Source: Microbacterium sp. 18062
GTDB lineage: Bacteria; Actinomycetota; Actinomycetes; Actinomycetales; Microbacteriaceae
NCBI RefSeq assembly: GCF_902706225.1
Contig: NZ_CACSKB010000029.1
Coordinates: forward strand, 1-51,453
DNA: 51,453 nt
Direction: 5' to 3'
Position numbers and translations under genes: made by a program
Shown here: in pieces, positions 26,235 through 34,294 of the stretch
Layout of the letters: each line of letters starts with the position of its first letter
Position numbering within the stretch: the first letter of the stretch is position 1
The notes under the pieces: generated by a model
Told to the model about the DNA's origin: nothing
Databases searched by the model: none
The model's input: only the letters and a program-made list of their open reading frames with translations

Positions 26235-27392
26235 TCAGTCCTCCTGGGATGTCGTATCGGCGAGCACCGCATCGATGGCGGTCTGGGCCAGCAGCACGGC
26301 GCCGTCGCGCACCGCGCGGTCGGCGGCGGGGGCGGCCGCGGCGGTGGCGAAGGCGGGCTGGTGGTTGACCGCGGGCAACGAGTCGATCCCCAGATACGGA
26401 TGGAGGGCGCGCACCCGCTGCGAGACGTTGCCCATGTCGGTGGAGGCGGTGGCCATCCCCCGCGGCCCCGTCTCGTCGACGTCCATGTCGCGACCGAGGG
26501 CTGCGGCGCGGGCGGCGAACAGCCGGGCGAGCCCGTCGTCGTTGCGGAACTCCGCGTAGCGGGGGCTCGTCTCGACCAGCTCCCACGTGCATCCGGTGGC
26601 CTGCGCGCCCGCGGCGAAGCAGGCCCTCACCCGCTCGAAGGCGTCGTCGAGCTCGGCGAGGGTGTCGGCGCGCACGTACCAGGAGCCGCGGGCGAGGTCG
26701 GGGATCGCGTTCGGCGCCGTGCCCGCCTCGGTGAGAATCCCGTGCACGCGCGCGGAGTCGGGCAGCTGCTGCCGCAGCAGGCCGATCGCGACCTGGGCGA
26801 TCGTGAAGGCGTCGGCGGCGTTGCGTCCGAGGTGCGGGTAGGCCCCGGCGTGCGAGCCGACGCCGCGGTAGACGACCTCGAAGTGCGCGACGGCGCGGGG
26901 CCGGGCGTACACGGCGTCGGCGGGTCCGGGGTGGATCATCATCGCGAACGCGAGGTCGTCGAAGCATCCGGCCTCCAGCAGCGGGATCTTTCCTCCCCCG
27001 CCCTCCTCGGCCGGGCTCCCGATCGCCCGGATGCGGATCCCGAGCTCGTCGGCGAGCCCGGCGAGGGCGCCGGCGGCGCCGAGGGCGGCCGCGGCGATCA
27101 CGTTGTGGCCGCAGGCGTGCCCGAGTCCCGGCAGCGCGTCGTACTCGGCGACGAGACCGACCGTGATCGGCCCCTCCCCGAACTCGGCCACGAACGCGGT
27201 GGGCAGTCCCGCCGCACCGCGCCGGACGGCGAACCCGCGATGTTCCAGCTCGTCGGCCAGCAGCGCCGCCGCGGCGTGCTCCTGCCAGGCCGTCTCGGGG
27301 TTCGCGTGCAGCCGGCGACTGATACCGAGGAGCGCCTCGAGCTCGGCGTCGATGCTCTCGGCCGCCCGCTGCGCGAGCCCGCCCGCATCCAT
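26235..27392 (-). CDS. M20-family metallo-amidohydrolase
   Basis: Zinc peptidase/amidohydrolase of 385 residues of the M20D type, which splits N-acyl or carbamoyl bonds. Metal site GHACGHN at 91-97, with C94 as the cysteine ligand and H96, and the catalytic and metal glutamates in SPAEEGGGGK near 126-135. The dimerisation lid follows (YRGVGSHAGAYPHLGRNAADA). Late motif MATASTDMGNVSQ. TGATG overlap with the DUF1028 stop. The presence of this enzyme beside RidA-like and monooxygenase genes suggests that the substrate of the island contains an amide or similar nitrogen group. Confidence 0.88.
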   Translation of the reverse strand: MDAGGLAQRAAESIDAELEALLGISRRLHANPETAWQEHAAAALLADELEHRGFAVRRGAAGLPTAFVAEFGEGPITVGLVAEYDALPGLGHACGHNVIAAAALGAAGALAGLADELGIRIRAIGSPAEEGGGGKIPLLEAGCFDDLAFAMMIHPGPADAVYARPRAVAHFEVVYRGVGSHAGAYPHLGRNAADAFTIAQVAIGLLRQQLPDSARVHGILTEAGTAPNAIPDLARGSWYVRADTLAELDDAFERVRACFAAGAQATGCTWELVETSPRYAEFRNDDGLARLFAARAAALGRDMDVDETGPRGMATASTDMGNVSQRVRALHPYLGIDSLPAVNHQPAFATAAAAPAADRAVRDGAVLLAQTAIDAVLADTTSQED

Positions 27393-28066
27393 CACAGGTC
27401 TCCGGGCACGCCGTACGACGGCGCCTCCACCGGGGTGACGGCACGCGTGAGGTAGTCCTGCTTCTGCGGCAGCCAGAGGGCCAGCAGCCTCGTCAGCTCG
27501 GCGGCGGGGTCGTCGGCGTCGTCGACGCGCAGGTCGGTCACCCGCCACGCGGCGCGCTCCACGACGGCGAGTCCCGCCGAGCGCACCGGGCCCTCCTCGC
27601 CTCCGGCCGCGAGCGCGCCGAGGAAGCCGGCGAGCAGGCGCTCCTCGAAGGTGGCGGCGACGCTCGCCTCGTAGGACTCGAGCATCGCGCGGGGCACGTG
27701 AGCGCCCGCGAGCATGTTGCCGGCGGCGACGCACTGGTCGCCTGCCGCGTCGGCGTACGTGCCCAGCGCGCGGTCTCCCGAGAACACGGCGGTGCGCCCC
27801 TCCCGGTCGACGACGGTGAGCTGCCGGAACCGCGGATACGGCTCGGAGGCGGCGACCCGCGCGATCGCATCCGTCGCCGTCGCCCCCTGCTCGAGCAGGT
27901 CGAGCAGCGCCGGGCCGAGCGCCGGGTTGGTCACGTTCTGCGAGGCGGCCGCACCTACGCCGGGACGCAGGTGCAGGCAGCGCGAGGCGACCGCCGGGCT
28001 CGACGAGCTGATCACCATGCCGAAGGCGCCCGTCCGCGGGTCGCGCGCGGCGAGGGAGAAGGTCAT
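27392..28066 (-). CDS. DUF1028 family protein
   Basis: 224-residue protein beginning MTFSLAARDPRTGAFGMVIS, the hallmark opening of DUF1028 (Ntn-hydrolase-like fold by family knowledge), with GVGAAASQNVTNPALGPALLDLL at about 45 and CVAAGNMLAGAHVPRAMLESYE near 130. Members occur beside peptidases, RidA proteins and oxidative catabolic genes; no activity is firmly established. Here it overlaps the RidA-like gene (ATGA) and the M20 gene, so it is translated as part of the chain. Confidence 0.87.
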   Translation of the reverse strand: MTFSLAARDPRTGAFGMVISSSSPAVASRCLHLRPGVGAAASQNVTNPALGPALLDLLEQGATATDAIARVAASEPYPRFRQLTVVDREGRTAVFSGDRALGTYADAAGDQCVAAGNMLAGAHVPRAMLESYEASVAATFEERLLAGFLGALAAGGEEGPVRSAGLAVVERAAWRVTDLRVDDADDPAAELTRLLALWLPQKQDYLTRAVTPVEAPSYGVPGDL

Positions 28067-28491
28067 GACGCCTCCCCGCTGATCACGGCGGTCGCGTCGA
28101 TCTCCACCAGCCACTCCGGCCGGGCGAGAGCCTCCACTACGAGCCCCGTCGACACCGGGTACACACCCTTCAGCCAGCGTCCCATCACCCGGTACACCGC
28201 CTCGCGGTAGCGGATGTCGGTCACATAGACGACCACCTTCACGATGTCGCGCAGCCCGCTGCCCGCCTCCCGCAGCAGCAGGTCGATGTTCGCCATCGCC
28301 TTCTCCGCCTGCGCCGCGACGTCGCCGACGCCGACGCTCTCCCGGGTCTCGAGATCCTGCCCGATCTGCCCGCGCAGGTAGACGACGCCGTTCGCGACGA
28401 CGGCCTGGCACAGATCGTTGTCGAGGCTCTGCTCCGGGTAGGTCTCCTTCGTGTTGAAGGGACGGATGCGGGCGTGCGTTGGCGTGCTCAT
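28063..28491 (-). CDS. RidA/YjgF-family protein lacking the usual arginine
   Basis: 142-residue trimer-forming RidA-superfamily protein (IRPFNTKETYPEQSL, GVVYLRGQIGQDLETRE, VVVYVTDIRYREAVYRV). RidA proteins with imine deaminase activity have an Arg in the P-A-R-S segment; here it reads PVST with S114 at that place, so it is probably of another subgroup (Rid4-7 type) with a different or unknown reaction. It overlaps genes on both sides by four bases. Context suggests handling of a reactive imine or enamine intermediate of the nitrogen-containing substrate; this is inference. Confidence 0.85.
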   Translation of the reverse strand: MSTPTHARIRPFNTKETYPEQSLDNDLCQAVVANGVVYLRGQIGQDLETRESVGVGDVAAQAEKAMANIDLLLREAGSGLRDIVKVVVYVTDIRYREAVYRVMGRWLKGVYPVSTGLVVEALARPEWLVEIDATAVISGEAS

Positions 28492-29834
28492 CGGGTGCTC
28501 TCCGTTCCGAGGGCGACGGTGCCGGACAGCCGCGCCGCATCCTCGATCCCCGCGACCGCGACGTACCCGGTCGCTGCGGGCCCTGCGTCGGCGGCGTATG
28601 CGGCGTAGCCGCGCTGGATCACGATCTGGTCGGCCAGGTATTTCGCATCGTGCCACACTCCCCAGATGAAGCTCGATCCGCGGCGCGACTGCCATGGCAG
28701 CCCGAGGAAGTAGACGCCGGGCTCGGACGACACCCCGCGTCGGTGCTCCGGCCTGCCGTTCTCGTCGAACGCATCGACCTGCAGCCAGCCGTAGTCGGCG
28801 GCGAAGCCGGTCGCCCAGACGATCGACGTGATGCCCGCGCCTGCGAGGTCGAGCTCGAGGACGGGGTCGGTCACGCACTCCGGATCGGGTCCCAGGACGT
28901 GAGCGGCTGCCTCCTCGGGGAGGTCGAGGCCGTTGCGCTCGACGTACGCGTCGGCCTCGGCGAGCAGCGACAGGTAGTTCGCATCGCCGTTCGCGACGTT
29001 GGCGGCGAGGTCCGTCGCGAAGCGGATGCGTCCGTCGGCGAACGACACGGCGCGGCCGACGAGCTCGATGCCGTCGGCGGCGAGGGCACGGAAGTCCACG
29101 GTGTGGCCGCCGTGCGCCCCGCTGACCGCGATCGTGACGTGCTCCGCGCCCCGTGGCGGTGTGGCCGCCTCCCACTTGCCGAGCACCCCGAGCCACCAGA
29201 CGAAGTCGCGGCCGCGATAGCGCCGCGGGGGCCGGTCGTGCGGTCCGACGGAGAGGTGCACCTGGCGGCCCGAGGCCCGGAGCTCGTCGGCGATCTGCAC
29301 GCCCGACGACCCGGCTCCGACCACGAGGACGGCGCCGGCGGGCAGCTGCTGCGGGTTGCGGTAGGAGCTGGAGTGGATCTGCACGAGTCCCGCGTCGTCG
29401 GGGACGAGCGCCGGGATGACCGGCCGCTGGAACGCGCCCGTCGCGGCCACGACGTAACGTGCGTCGATGGGCCCGTCCGACGTCTCCACGCGAAAGCCGG
29501 CCCGGCCGACGTTCTTGCGCACCGCGGTCACCTCGACGCCGCACCGGATCGGCGCCCGGCACTTCTCCGCGTAGGCCACAAGGTAGTCCGCGACCTGATC
29601 CTTCGACGCGAAGGAGTCAGGGTCCAGATCCGCGATCTCCAGTCCCGGGAAGCGATCGTGCCACGCAGGCCCGTTCGCGACCAGGGAGTCCCACCGCTCC
29701 GAGCGCCACCGCTCGGCGACGCGGTGGCGCTCCACGACGAGATGCGGCACGCCGTGGCCCATCAGGTGCTCGCTCATCGCCACGCCGGCCTGGCCCGCTC
29801 CCACGACGAGGACCTCGATCTCCTCGCTCACCAT
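28488..29834 (-). CDS. FAD/NAD(P)H flavin-containing monooxygenase-like oxidoreductase
   Basis: 448-residue flavoprotein of the FMO/CzcO-like group. FAD motif VLVVGAGQAGVAMSEHL near the N-terminus, NADPH motif VLVVGAGSSGVQIADEL near residue 180, the ATG-containing hinge VVAATGAFQRPV, and the conserved C-terminal RRGSSFIWGVWHDAKYLADQI. The start is ATG at 29834 with GGAGG five bases upstream; GTG at 29865 would extend it by 11 residues and overlap a short ORF. The gene lies downstream of a flavin reductase. Likely hydroxylates or performs Baeyer-Villiger oxidation of the carried substrate; which one is not decided by sequence. Confidence 0.85.
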   Translation of the reverse strand: MVSEEIEVLVVGAGQAGVAMSEHLMGHGVPHLVVERHRVAERWRSERWDSLVANGPAWHDRFPGLEIADLDPDSFASKDQVADYLVAYAEKCRAPIRCGVEVTAVRKNVGRAGFRVETSDGPIDARYVVAATGAFQRPVIPALVPDDAGLVQIHSSSYRNPQQLPAGAVLVVGAGSSGVQIADELRASGRQVHLSVGPHDRPPRRYRGRDFVWWLGVLGKWEAATPPRGAEHVTIAVSGAHGGHTVDFRALAADGIELVGRAVSFADGRIRFATDLAANVANGDANYLSLLAEADAYVERNGLDLPEEAAAHVLGPDPECVTDPVLELDLAGAGITSIVWATGFAADYGWLQVDAFDENGRPEHRRGVSSEPGVYFLGLPWQSRRGSSFIWGVWHDAKYLADQIVIQRGYAAYAADAGPAATGYVAVAGIEDAARLSGTVALGTESTR

Positions 29835-29863
29835 CGCGACCTCCGCTCCGTCACGCGCGGCGT

Positions 29864-29938
29864 TCACCGCTCACCGTCGATGCAGCTGCCGCGGTCGCCC
29901 GTCATGGGTCTCCGGTCCTCGTCTCCGATGCGGATCAT
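29864..29938 (-). CDS. Possible 24-codon ORF bridging flavin reductase and monooxygenase genes
   Basis: An ATG at 29936-29938 overlaps the flavin reductase stop as ATGA and runs 24 codons (start MIRIGDEDRRPMTGDRG, end CIDGER) to a TGA that overlaps an alternative GTG start of the monooxygenase. AGGA is eight bases upstream. It fills the only 100-base gap in an otherwise overlapping operon. It may be a coupling device or nothing; it matches no family I know. Confidence 0.25.
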   Translation of the reverse strand: MIRIGDEDRRPMTGDRGSCIDGER

Positions 29939-30510
29939 CGTGCGTTCCTGGTCCTCTCGTAGGGGGGATGGGCCGGGGGGAAGTCGGGGAAGACCGACAG
30001 CGGGAGCTCCTCGACGCGCCGGTAGACGCGCTCGAGGGAGAGCAACGGCTCGCCACCCGGAGTGGAAGAGACGTCGCGCACCTCGCCGATGACGACCACG
30101 TGGGTGCCGACATCATGCGTGCCGACGACGCGGCACTCGAACGAGGCCAGGGCGTCGCGCAGCTCTGGACCGGAGGGAGCATCCTCCGCCCAGTCTCCGC
30201 AGGCGAACCCGTCGTGCCGGGCGCCGTCCGACCGCTGCTCCGCGAACGCATCGGAGACGCGATCGTGCCCGACCGCCAGGTGGTTCACCCGGAAGGCGCC
30301 GTTACCCGCGATCGCCTCGGCGAGCGGGCCGCGCCCGTCGAGGCAGGCGAGGAGCGTCGGCGGCTCGTCGGTCACCCCGGCAACGGTGCGGACGGTCTGG
30401 CCGAACCTGCCGGCAGGGCCGTCGGTCGTGACGACGGCGACCGAGGTGGCGACGCCGTCCATCGCACGGGCATAGCGATCGTGCAGGGCGGCTTCTGCAG
30501 GTTCTGGCAT
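29935..30510 (-). CDS. Flavin reductase domain protein
   Basis: 191-residue FMN-binding split-barrel flavin reductase (HpaC/FRP-like). It shows MDGVATSVAVVTTDGPAGRFGQTV (flavin and phosphate contact region), the segment DEPPTLLACLDGRGPLAEAI, FRVNHLAVGHDRVSDAFAEQ, and late SFECRVVGTHDVGTHVVVIGEV. It supplies reduced flavin, probably to the downstream monooxygenase, although the latter belongs to a class that usually reduces its own FAD, so a missing partner is possible. It is the first gene of the leftward operon, 149-170 bases from the conserved LysR-type motif. Confidence 0.85.
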   Translation of the reverse strand: MPEPAEAALHDRYARAMDGVATSVAVVTTDGPAGRFGQTVRTVAGVTDEPPTLLACLDGRGPLAEAIAGNGAFRVNHLAVGHDRVSDAFAEQRSDGARHDGFACGDWAEDAPSGPELRDALASFECRVVGTHDVGTHVVVIGEVRDVSSTPGGEPLLSLERVYRRVEELPLSVFPDFPPAHPPYERTRNAR

Positions 30511-30885
30511 GTCGGTGCTCCACGGGGTGCGGCGTTGACGCCGTCAGACGAGCGGGATTCGACCCGCGAGACTCCCAGTGTTCGGTGAGACGCCCGAGCG
30601 CGGCAAATGTGCTGCGCGCAAGTCATGCATCGAATACACAGATGCAACGACGCGGATACATCTGCGAAACACATTCGAAATCTGCTCCCGACGAGGGTGC
30701 TCCTTCACGCGGGGCAGACCGCGCGTCCCTCCAGCCGCACCATGTTTCCCCGGTGTTTCCCGTCCCGCGATCGCACCGCGACTTCGGCGATTTCGATGGA
30801 CTGCATCTGCTCTCGCTGTTATGCCCTGCGTCACCGCGCTCCATAGGCTCCCCAGCAACCCGACCGGCCCCCGAAAGGCATCCCC
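30511..30885. promoter_or_regulatory. Divergent promoter region of the catabolic island
   Basis: 375 bases without a gene between the leftward flavin reductase operon and the rightward isomerase/ABC operon, noticeably richer in A and T around 30600-30680. It holds the 22-bp LysR-type motif (30659-30680), a nearby dyad GCATC-8-GATGC (30628-30645), TTGACG at 30535-30540, and TAGGCT at 30844-30849, a good -10 for the rightward operon about 37 bases before its GTG. Confidence 0.6.
30659..30680. promoter_or_regulatory. LysR-type regulator box, copy 1
   Basis: CATCTGCGAAACACATTCGA and the following AA form a 22-bp motif that recurs at 35231-35252 with one change (T to G in the sixth base from the end). 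Read on the other strand it contains two TTTCG-type repeats 11 bp apart. It lies midway between the divergent operons, the expected place for the adjacent LysR regulator. Confidence 0.65.
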
Positions 30886-31833
30886 GTGAACGACCCCCGC
30901 CCCCCGCGCTTCGGCGTGGAGCTCTACACGTTCGCAGATCCCGCGTTCTGGGGACTGTCGGGGGCAGACGAGCTGGCGCGCCGAGGAGCCGATGCGCCGC
31001 GCGCCCTCTGGGACCGCGTGCTCGACCTGCTCGACGAGAGCGGTGCCACCGCGTTCGAGGTCGGGGGCGCTCCCTTCGACCGGGGAACCGCCGTCGCCGC
31101 CTACGGCAGCGTCGACGCCCTCTCGGAAGTCCTGGCCGAACGCGGCCTCTCCCTCAGCGGGGCCTACCTTCCGGAGCTCGAGGATCCGGCCTGCTACGCG
31201 GGCCGGGGCACCACCGCGCTGCTCGAGGAGACCCGCACGCACGTCGACTTCCTCGCCGAGATCGGCGCCACCTGGCTCATCGGCAGCGTCCCGCCCCGGA
31301 CCACCCGCGGCCAGGGACGCACTCGCTTCGTCGGCATCGGCGAGGTCGAGAGGCAGGCCGAGGTGCTTCACGAGGTGGGACTCATCGCACACCGCGGCGG
31401 CATCCGATTCGGTCTGCACACCGAGTCGCACTCCGGAATGTGGCTCGAACGAGACATCGACCTCTACATGCTCGCCACCGACCCCTTCTACGTCGGGCTG
31501 TGCCCCGATGCCGGGCATATCCTGCTCGGCGGAGGCGACCCCGTCGCCGTCGCGTCCCGGCACCGGCAGCGCCTCGTCGCCGCCCACTGGAAGGACGCGA
31601 CCGGTCCGATCTCCTGGGACCTCCGCATCGACGAGACGGTCTACGAGCATCATCGCGAGCTCTGCCGCATCCCCGGCGCCGGCATCGTCGACTGGGCCGC
31701 CTGGAGCTCGGTCATGGCGCAGGCCGGTCTCACCGACCCCGTACTCATCGAGATCGACGCCTCGCCGAGGCCGATCGCCGACGTCCGCGCCGCGATCGAC
31801 CACCTCGCACCGATCGTCGCGCCTCTCCGCTGA
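30886..31833 (+). CDS. Sugar phosphate isomerase/epimerase-like TIM-barrel protein
   Basis: 315-residue AP-endonuclease-2/xylose-isomerase-like barrel. Visible features: first strand FGVELYTFADPAFW, ATAFEVGG, the central HTESHSGMWLERDIDLY with the metal-ligand His and Glu, VGLCPDAGHILLGGGDP with Asp and His, AAHWKDATG with His, and VLIEIDASP with the final Glu. These are the usual metal-site strands. GTG start with GAAAGG eight bases upstream. First gene of the rightward operon with an ABC sugar importer. Likely isomerises or epimerises, or as a lyase opens, a keto-sugar made in the island; the reaction is not known. Confidence 0.85.
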   Translation: MNDPRPPRFGVELYTFADPAFWGLSGADELARRGADAPRALWDRVLDLLDESGATAFEVGGAPFDRGTAVAAYGSVDALSEVLAERGLSLSGAYLPELEDPACYAGRGTTALLEETRTHVDFLAEIGATWLIGSVPPRTTRGQGRTRFVGIGEVERQAEVLHEVGLIAHRGGIRFGLHTESHSGMWLERDIDLYMLATDPFYVGLCPDAGHILLGGGDPVAVASRHRQRLVAAHWKDATGPISWDLRIDETVYEHHRELCRIPGAGIVDWAAWSSVMAQAGLTDPVLIEIDASPRPIADVRAAIDHLAPIVAPLR

Positions 31834-31873
31834 TCCGCGCACCACCCGAACCCCACATCACTAGGGAGACACC

Positions 31874-33253
31874 ATGCACCAACACACCCGCCGCCGGGCC
31901 GTGCTGCCGGCGATCACCACTCTCGGCGTCGCGTCGCTCCTGCTCGCCGGCTGCGCCGACGTGGCCGGCACCGACGACGCATCCTCCGGCTCATCGAGCC
32001 TCTTCTCCGCCGAGCTCATCACCGCCGCGACCGACCGCGCGACGGAGATCGCCGACGGCCAGGACCTCGACGGCACGACCGTGAGCCTCATCGCCTCCTG
32101 GGGCGGCGATGAGCGTGAGCGGTTCCTCGCCACCCTCGAGCCGTTCGAGGAGGCCACCGGCGTCACGGTCGAGTTCACCGGCACGGAGGACAAGGACACG
32201 ATCATCCAGACCAACATCGAGGCCGGCACGCCGATCGACATCGCCTCGCTGACACCGGGCACCCTCGCCCGCTACGCCGAGACCGGCGACCTGCACGACC
32301 TCAACGAGCTCGTCGGCGAGGACCTCCTCACCGAGAGCTTCGCGGACGGGTTCCGCTCGGCGACGACGATCGACGGCGCCAACTACGGGCTCTGGACGAT
32401 GGTCGACAACTACATGCTCTGGTACAACCCGAACAACTACGACGGCCCGACCGGCGTTGACGTCACCTGGGACGAGCTCACGGACTGGGCCGCGGACACG
32501 GCGGCGTCGGGCACGACACCCTGGTGCATGGGGCTGAGCTCCGGAGCGACCACCGGCTGGCCGGCCGCGTACTTCACGCAGCACCTGCTCATCAAGCAGG
32601 CCGGGCCCGAGTTCGTCAACGCGCTGGCGTCCGGCGAGGCCTCCTGGGACTCGCCCGAGGTACGGGCGGCGTTCGATCTGCTCTCGCAGGTCGTCGCCGA
32701 CGACGAGACCGTCTACGGCGGCCCCAGCGGCATCCTCTCCACCGACCCGGGCGCGGCGCACGCCGGCATGTACACCGATCCGGCGAACTGCGAGATCGAG
32801 CACTGGGGCACCTGGACCGCGTCCATGGTGCTGTCCTCCGACCCGTCGCTCGAGCCGATCACGGACATCGACTTCCTGCCGCTGCCCACGGTCACCCCGG
32901 AGTACGCGGATGTCGACGGCTACAGCGGCACCATCCTCTCGGCGTTCTCCGACCGCCCCGAGGTGGCCGCGCTCATGACCTACCTCGCGTCGGCCGAGCA
33001 CGCGGACCTGATCGCCGCCACCGGCAACTGGGTTCCCGCCAACACGGGGGTCGACCCCTCGGTCTACCCGAACGAGATCCTCGCGAACATCTCCGAGGAG
33101 ATCCTGGGCGCGGACACCCTGGTCCTGTTCCCGCTCGACGCGGTCTCCGCGCAGATGTACGCGCAGTTCAACAAGACCGCGGCCGAGTTCGTGCAGGACC
33201 CGTCGACGCTCGACGCGAACCTGGCCACCATGGCCTCGCTCGCGGCCGGCTGA
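31874..33253 (+). CDS. ABC transporter sugar-binding lipoprotein
   Basis: Extracellular solute-binding protein of family 1 (459 residues). Signal peptide with lipobox LLAGC, C27 being the lipidated residue, then a Thr/Ser/Asp-rich linker and the binding fold: TVSLIASWGGDERERFLATLEPFE opening, GVTVEFTGTEDKDTIIQTNIEAG, and NYGLWTMVDNYMLWYN. AGGGAG lies six bases before the ATG. It binds a carbohydrate, probably a glycoside or oligosaccharide, and delivers it to the two permeases downstream. A strong hairpin separates it from them, as is usual for overproduced binding proteins. Confidence 0.93.
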   Translation: MHQHTRRRAVLPAITTLGVASLLLAGCADVAGTDDASSGSSSLFSAELITAATDRATEIADGQDLDGTTVSLIASWGGDERERFLATLEPFEEATGVTVEFTGTEDKDTIIQTNIEAGTPIDIASLTPGTLARYAETGDLHDLNELVGEDLLTESFADGFRSATTIDGANYGLWTMVDNYMLWYNPNNYDGPTGVDVTWDELTDWAADTAASGTTPWCMGLSSGATTGWPAAYFTQHLLIKQAGPEFVNALASGEASWDSPEVRAAFDLLSQVVADDETVYGGPSGILSTDPGAAHAGMYTDPANCEIEHWGTWTASMVLSSDPSLEPITDIDFLPLPTVTPEYADVDGYSGTILSAFSDRPEVAALMTYLASAEHADLIAATGNWVPANTGVDPSVYPNEILANISEEILGADTLVLFPLDAVSAQMYAQFNKTAAEFVQDPSTLDANLATMASLAAG

Positions 33254-33263
33254 CACATCGCCA

Positions 33264-33302
33264 CTGGGTGCGGTGCGGGCACATCGCCCGCACCGCACCC
33301 AG
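33264..33302 (+). terminator. Intercistronic hairpin after the binding-protein gene
   Basis: A perfect 17-bp stem (33264-33280 with 33286-33302) and a 5-base loop ACATC, ten bases beyond the binding-protein stop. Such hairpins usually protect the upstream message or partly stop transcription, so that the binding protein exceeds the permeases. Confidence 0.75.
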
Positions 33303-33328
33303 CTCGAGTTCCCTTGAAAGGAGGGGCG

Positions 33329-34291
33329 GTGGACTTCAGCGCCCTCTCGACCGCCGTCCTCGGCGTCCTTGTCATCCCCCTGGCGGTCATCGCCTGGCTC
33401 TTCGTCGGAGAGCGCCTCGTCGACCTTCTTCCGTACCGCCGGCGGGAGGGCGCCCGCGCATGGGCATGGCTGCTCCTGCCAGCGCTTCTGGGCGGAGCGA
33501 TCCTGCTCTATCCGCTCGTGCAGACGGTCGTGCTCTCCTTCCAGGGGTCGGACGGCACCGGCTGGGTCGGGCTCGACAACTTCGCCTGGGTGTTCAGCGA
33601 CCAGGTGCTGCCGGTGCTGCGGAACAACCTCCTCTGGGTCGTCGTGCTCCCGATCGCCGCGCTCGCCATCGGCCTCGTGATGGCCGTGCTGGCGGACCGC
33701 GTGCGCTACGGCGCCGTCATCCGCACCGTCATGCTCCTGCCGACGGCCATCTCGCTGGTGGCGGCGGGGGTGATCTGGCGACTCATGTACGCGTATCAGC
33801 CCTCCGGATCGGAACAGCTCGGCACGATCAACGCGCTCATCGACGTGCTCGGCGGGGAGACCGTCGCGTTCCTGTCGGATCCCGCCATCGCCACGTTCTC
33901 GCTCATCGGCGTGGCCGTCTGGACGGACGTCGGACTGGCGATGGTCATGCTCTCCTCGGCCCTCAAGAATGTCGACCAGGAGACTACCGAGGCCGCTCAG
34001 CTCGACGGAGCGGGACCGTTCCGCGTGTTCTGGCACATCACGGTCCCCCAGATCGCGCCGACCATCGCCGTCGTGTACACGACCGAGGTGATCTACGCCC
34101 TCAAGGTCTTCGACGTCGTCTACGCAATGACCAACGGCGGCTTCAACACCGACGTCATCGCCAACCGCATGTACTCCGAGCTGTTCCGCGCCCAGGAGTT
34201 CGGACACGCGGCCGCCATCGCCGTGGTCCTCCTGGTCGCGTCGATCCCCGTCATCGTCTCCAACGTCCGGCGATTCCGAGCGGAGCGCTAA
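33329..34291 (+). CDS. ABC sugar transporter permease (MalF type)
   Basis: 320-residue inner-membrane subunit with about seven hydrophobic segments, one near the N-terminus (ALSTAVLGVLVIPLAVIAWLF) and the core six. The EAA loop that docks the ATPase is EAAQLDGAGPFRVFWHITVP. GTG at 33329 is the start: AAGGAGG lies four bases before it; the in-frame TTG at 33314 overlaps that site. It pairs with the next gene. No ATPase gene is present in the cluster, so a shared MsiK-type ATPase encoded elsewhere is expected. Confidence 0.92.
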   Translation: MDFSALSTAVLGVLVIPLAVIAWLFVGERLVDLLPYRRREGARAWAWLLLPALLGGAILLYPLVQTVVLSFQGSDGTGWVGLDNFAWVFSDQVLPVLRNNLLWVVVLPIAALAIGLVMAVLADRVRYGAVIRTVMLLPTAISLVAAGVIWRLMYAYQPSGSEQLGTINALIDVLGGETVAFLSDPAIATFSLIGVAVWTDVGLAMVMLSSALKNVDQETTEAAQLDGAGPFRVFWHITVPQIAPTIAVVYTTEVIYALKVFDVVYAMTNGGFNTDVIANRMYSELFRAQEFGHAAAIAVVLLVASIPVIVSNVRRFRAER

Positions 34292-34294
34292 GCC

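Noticed and set aside
29864..29938. Cysteine-responsive leader peptide before a monooxygenase
   Set aside because: Only one Cys codon, no attenuator structure seen in the short gap, and the ORF lies inside the operon and not at its head.
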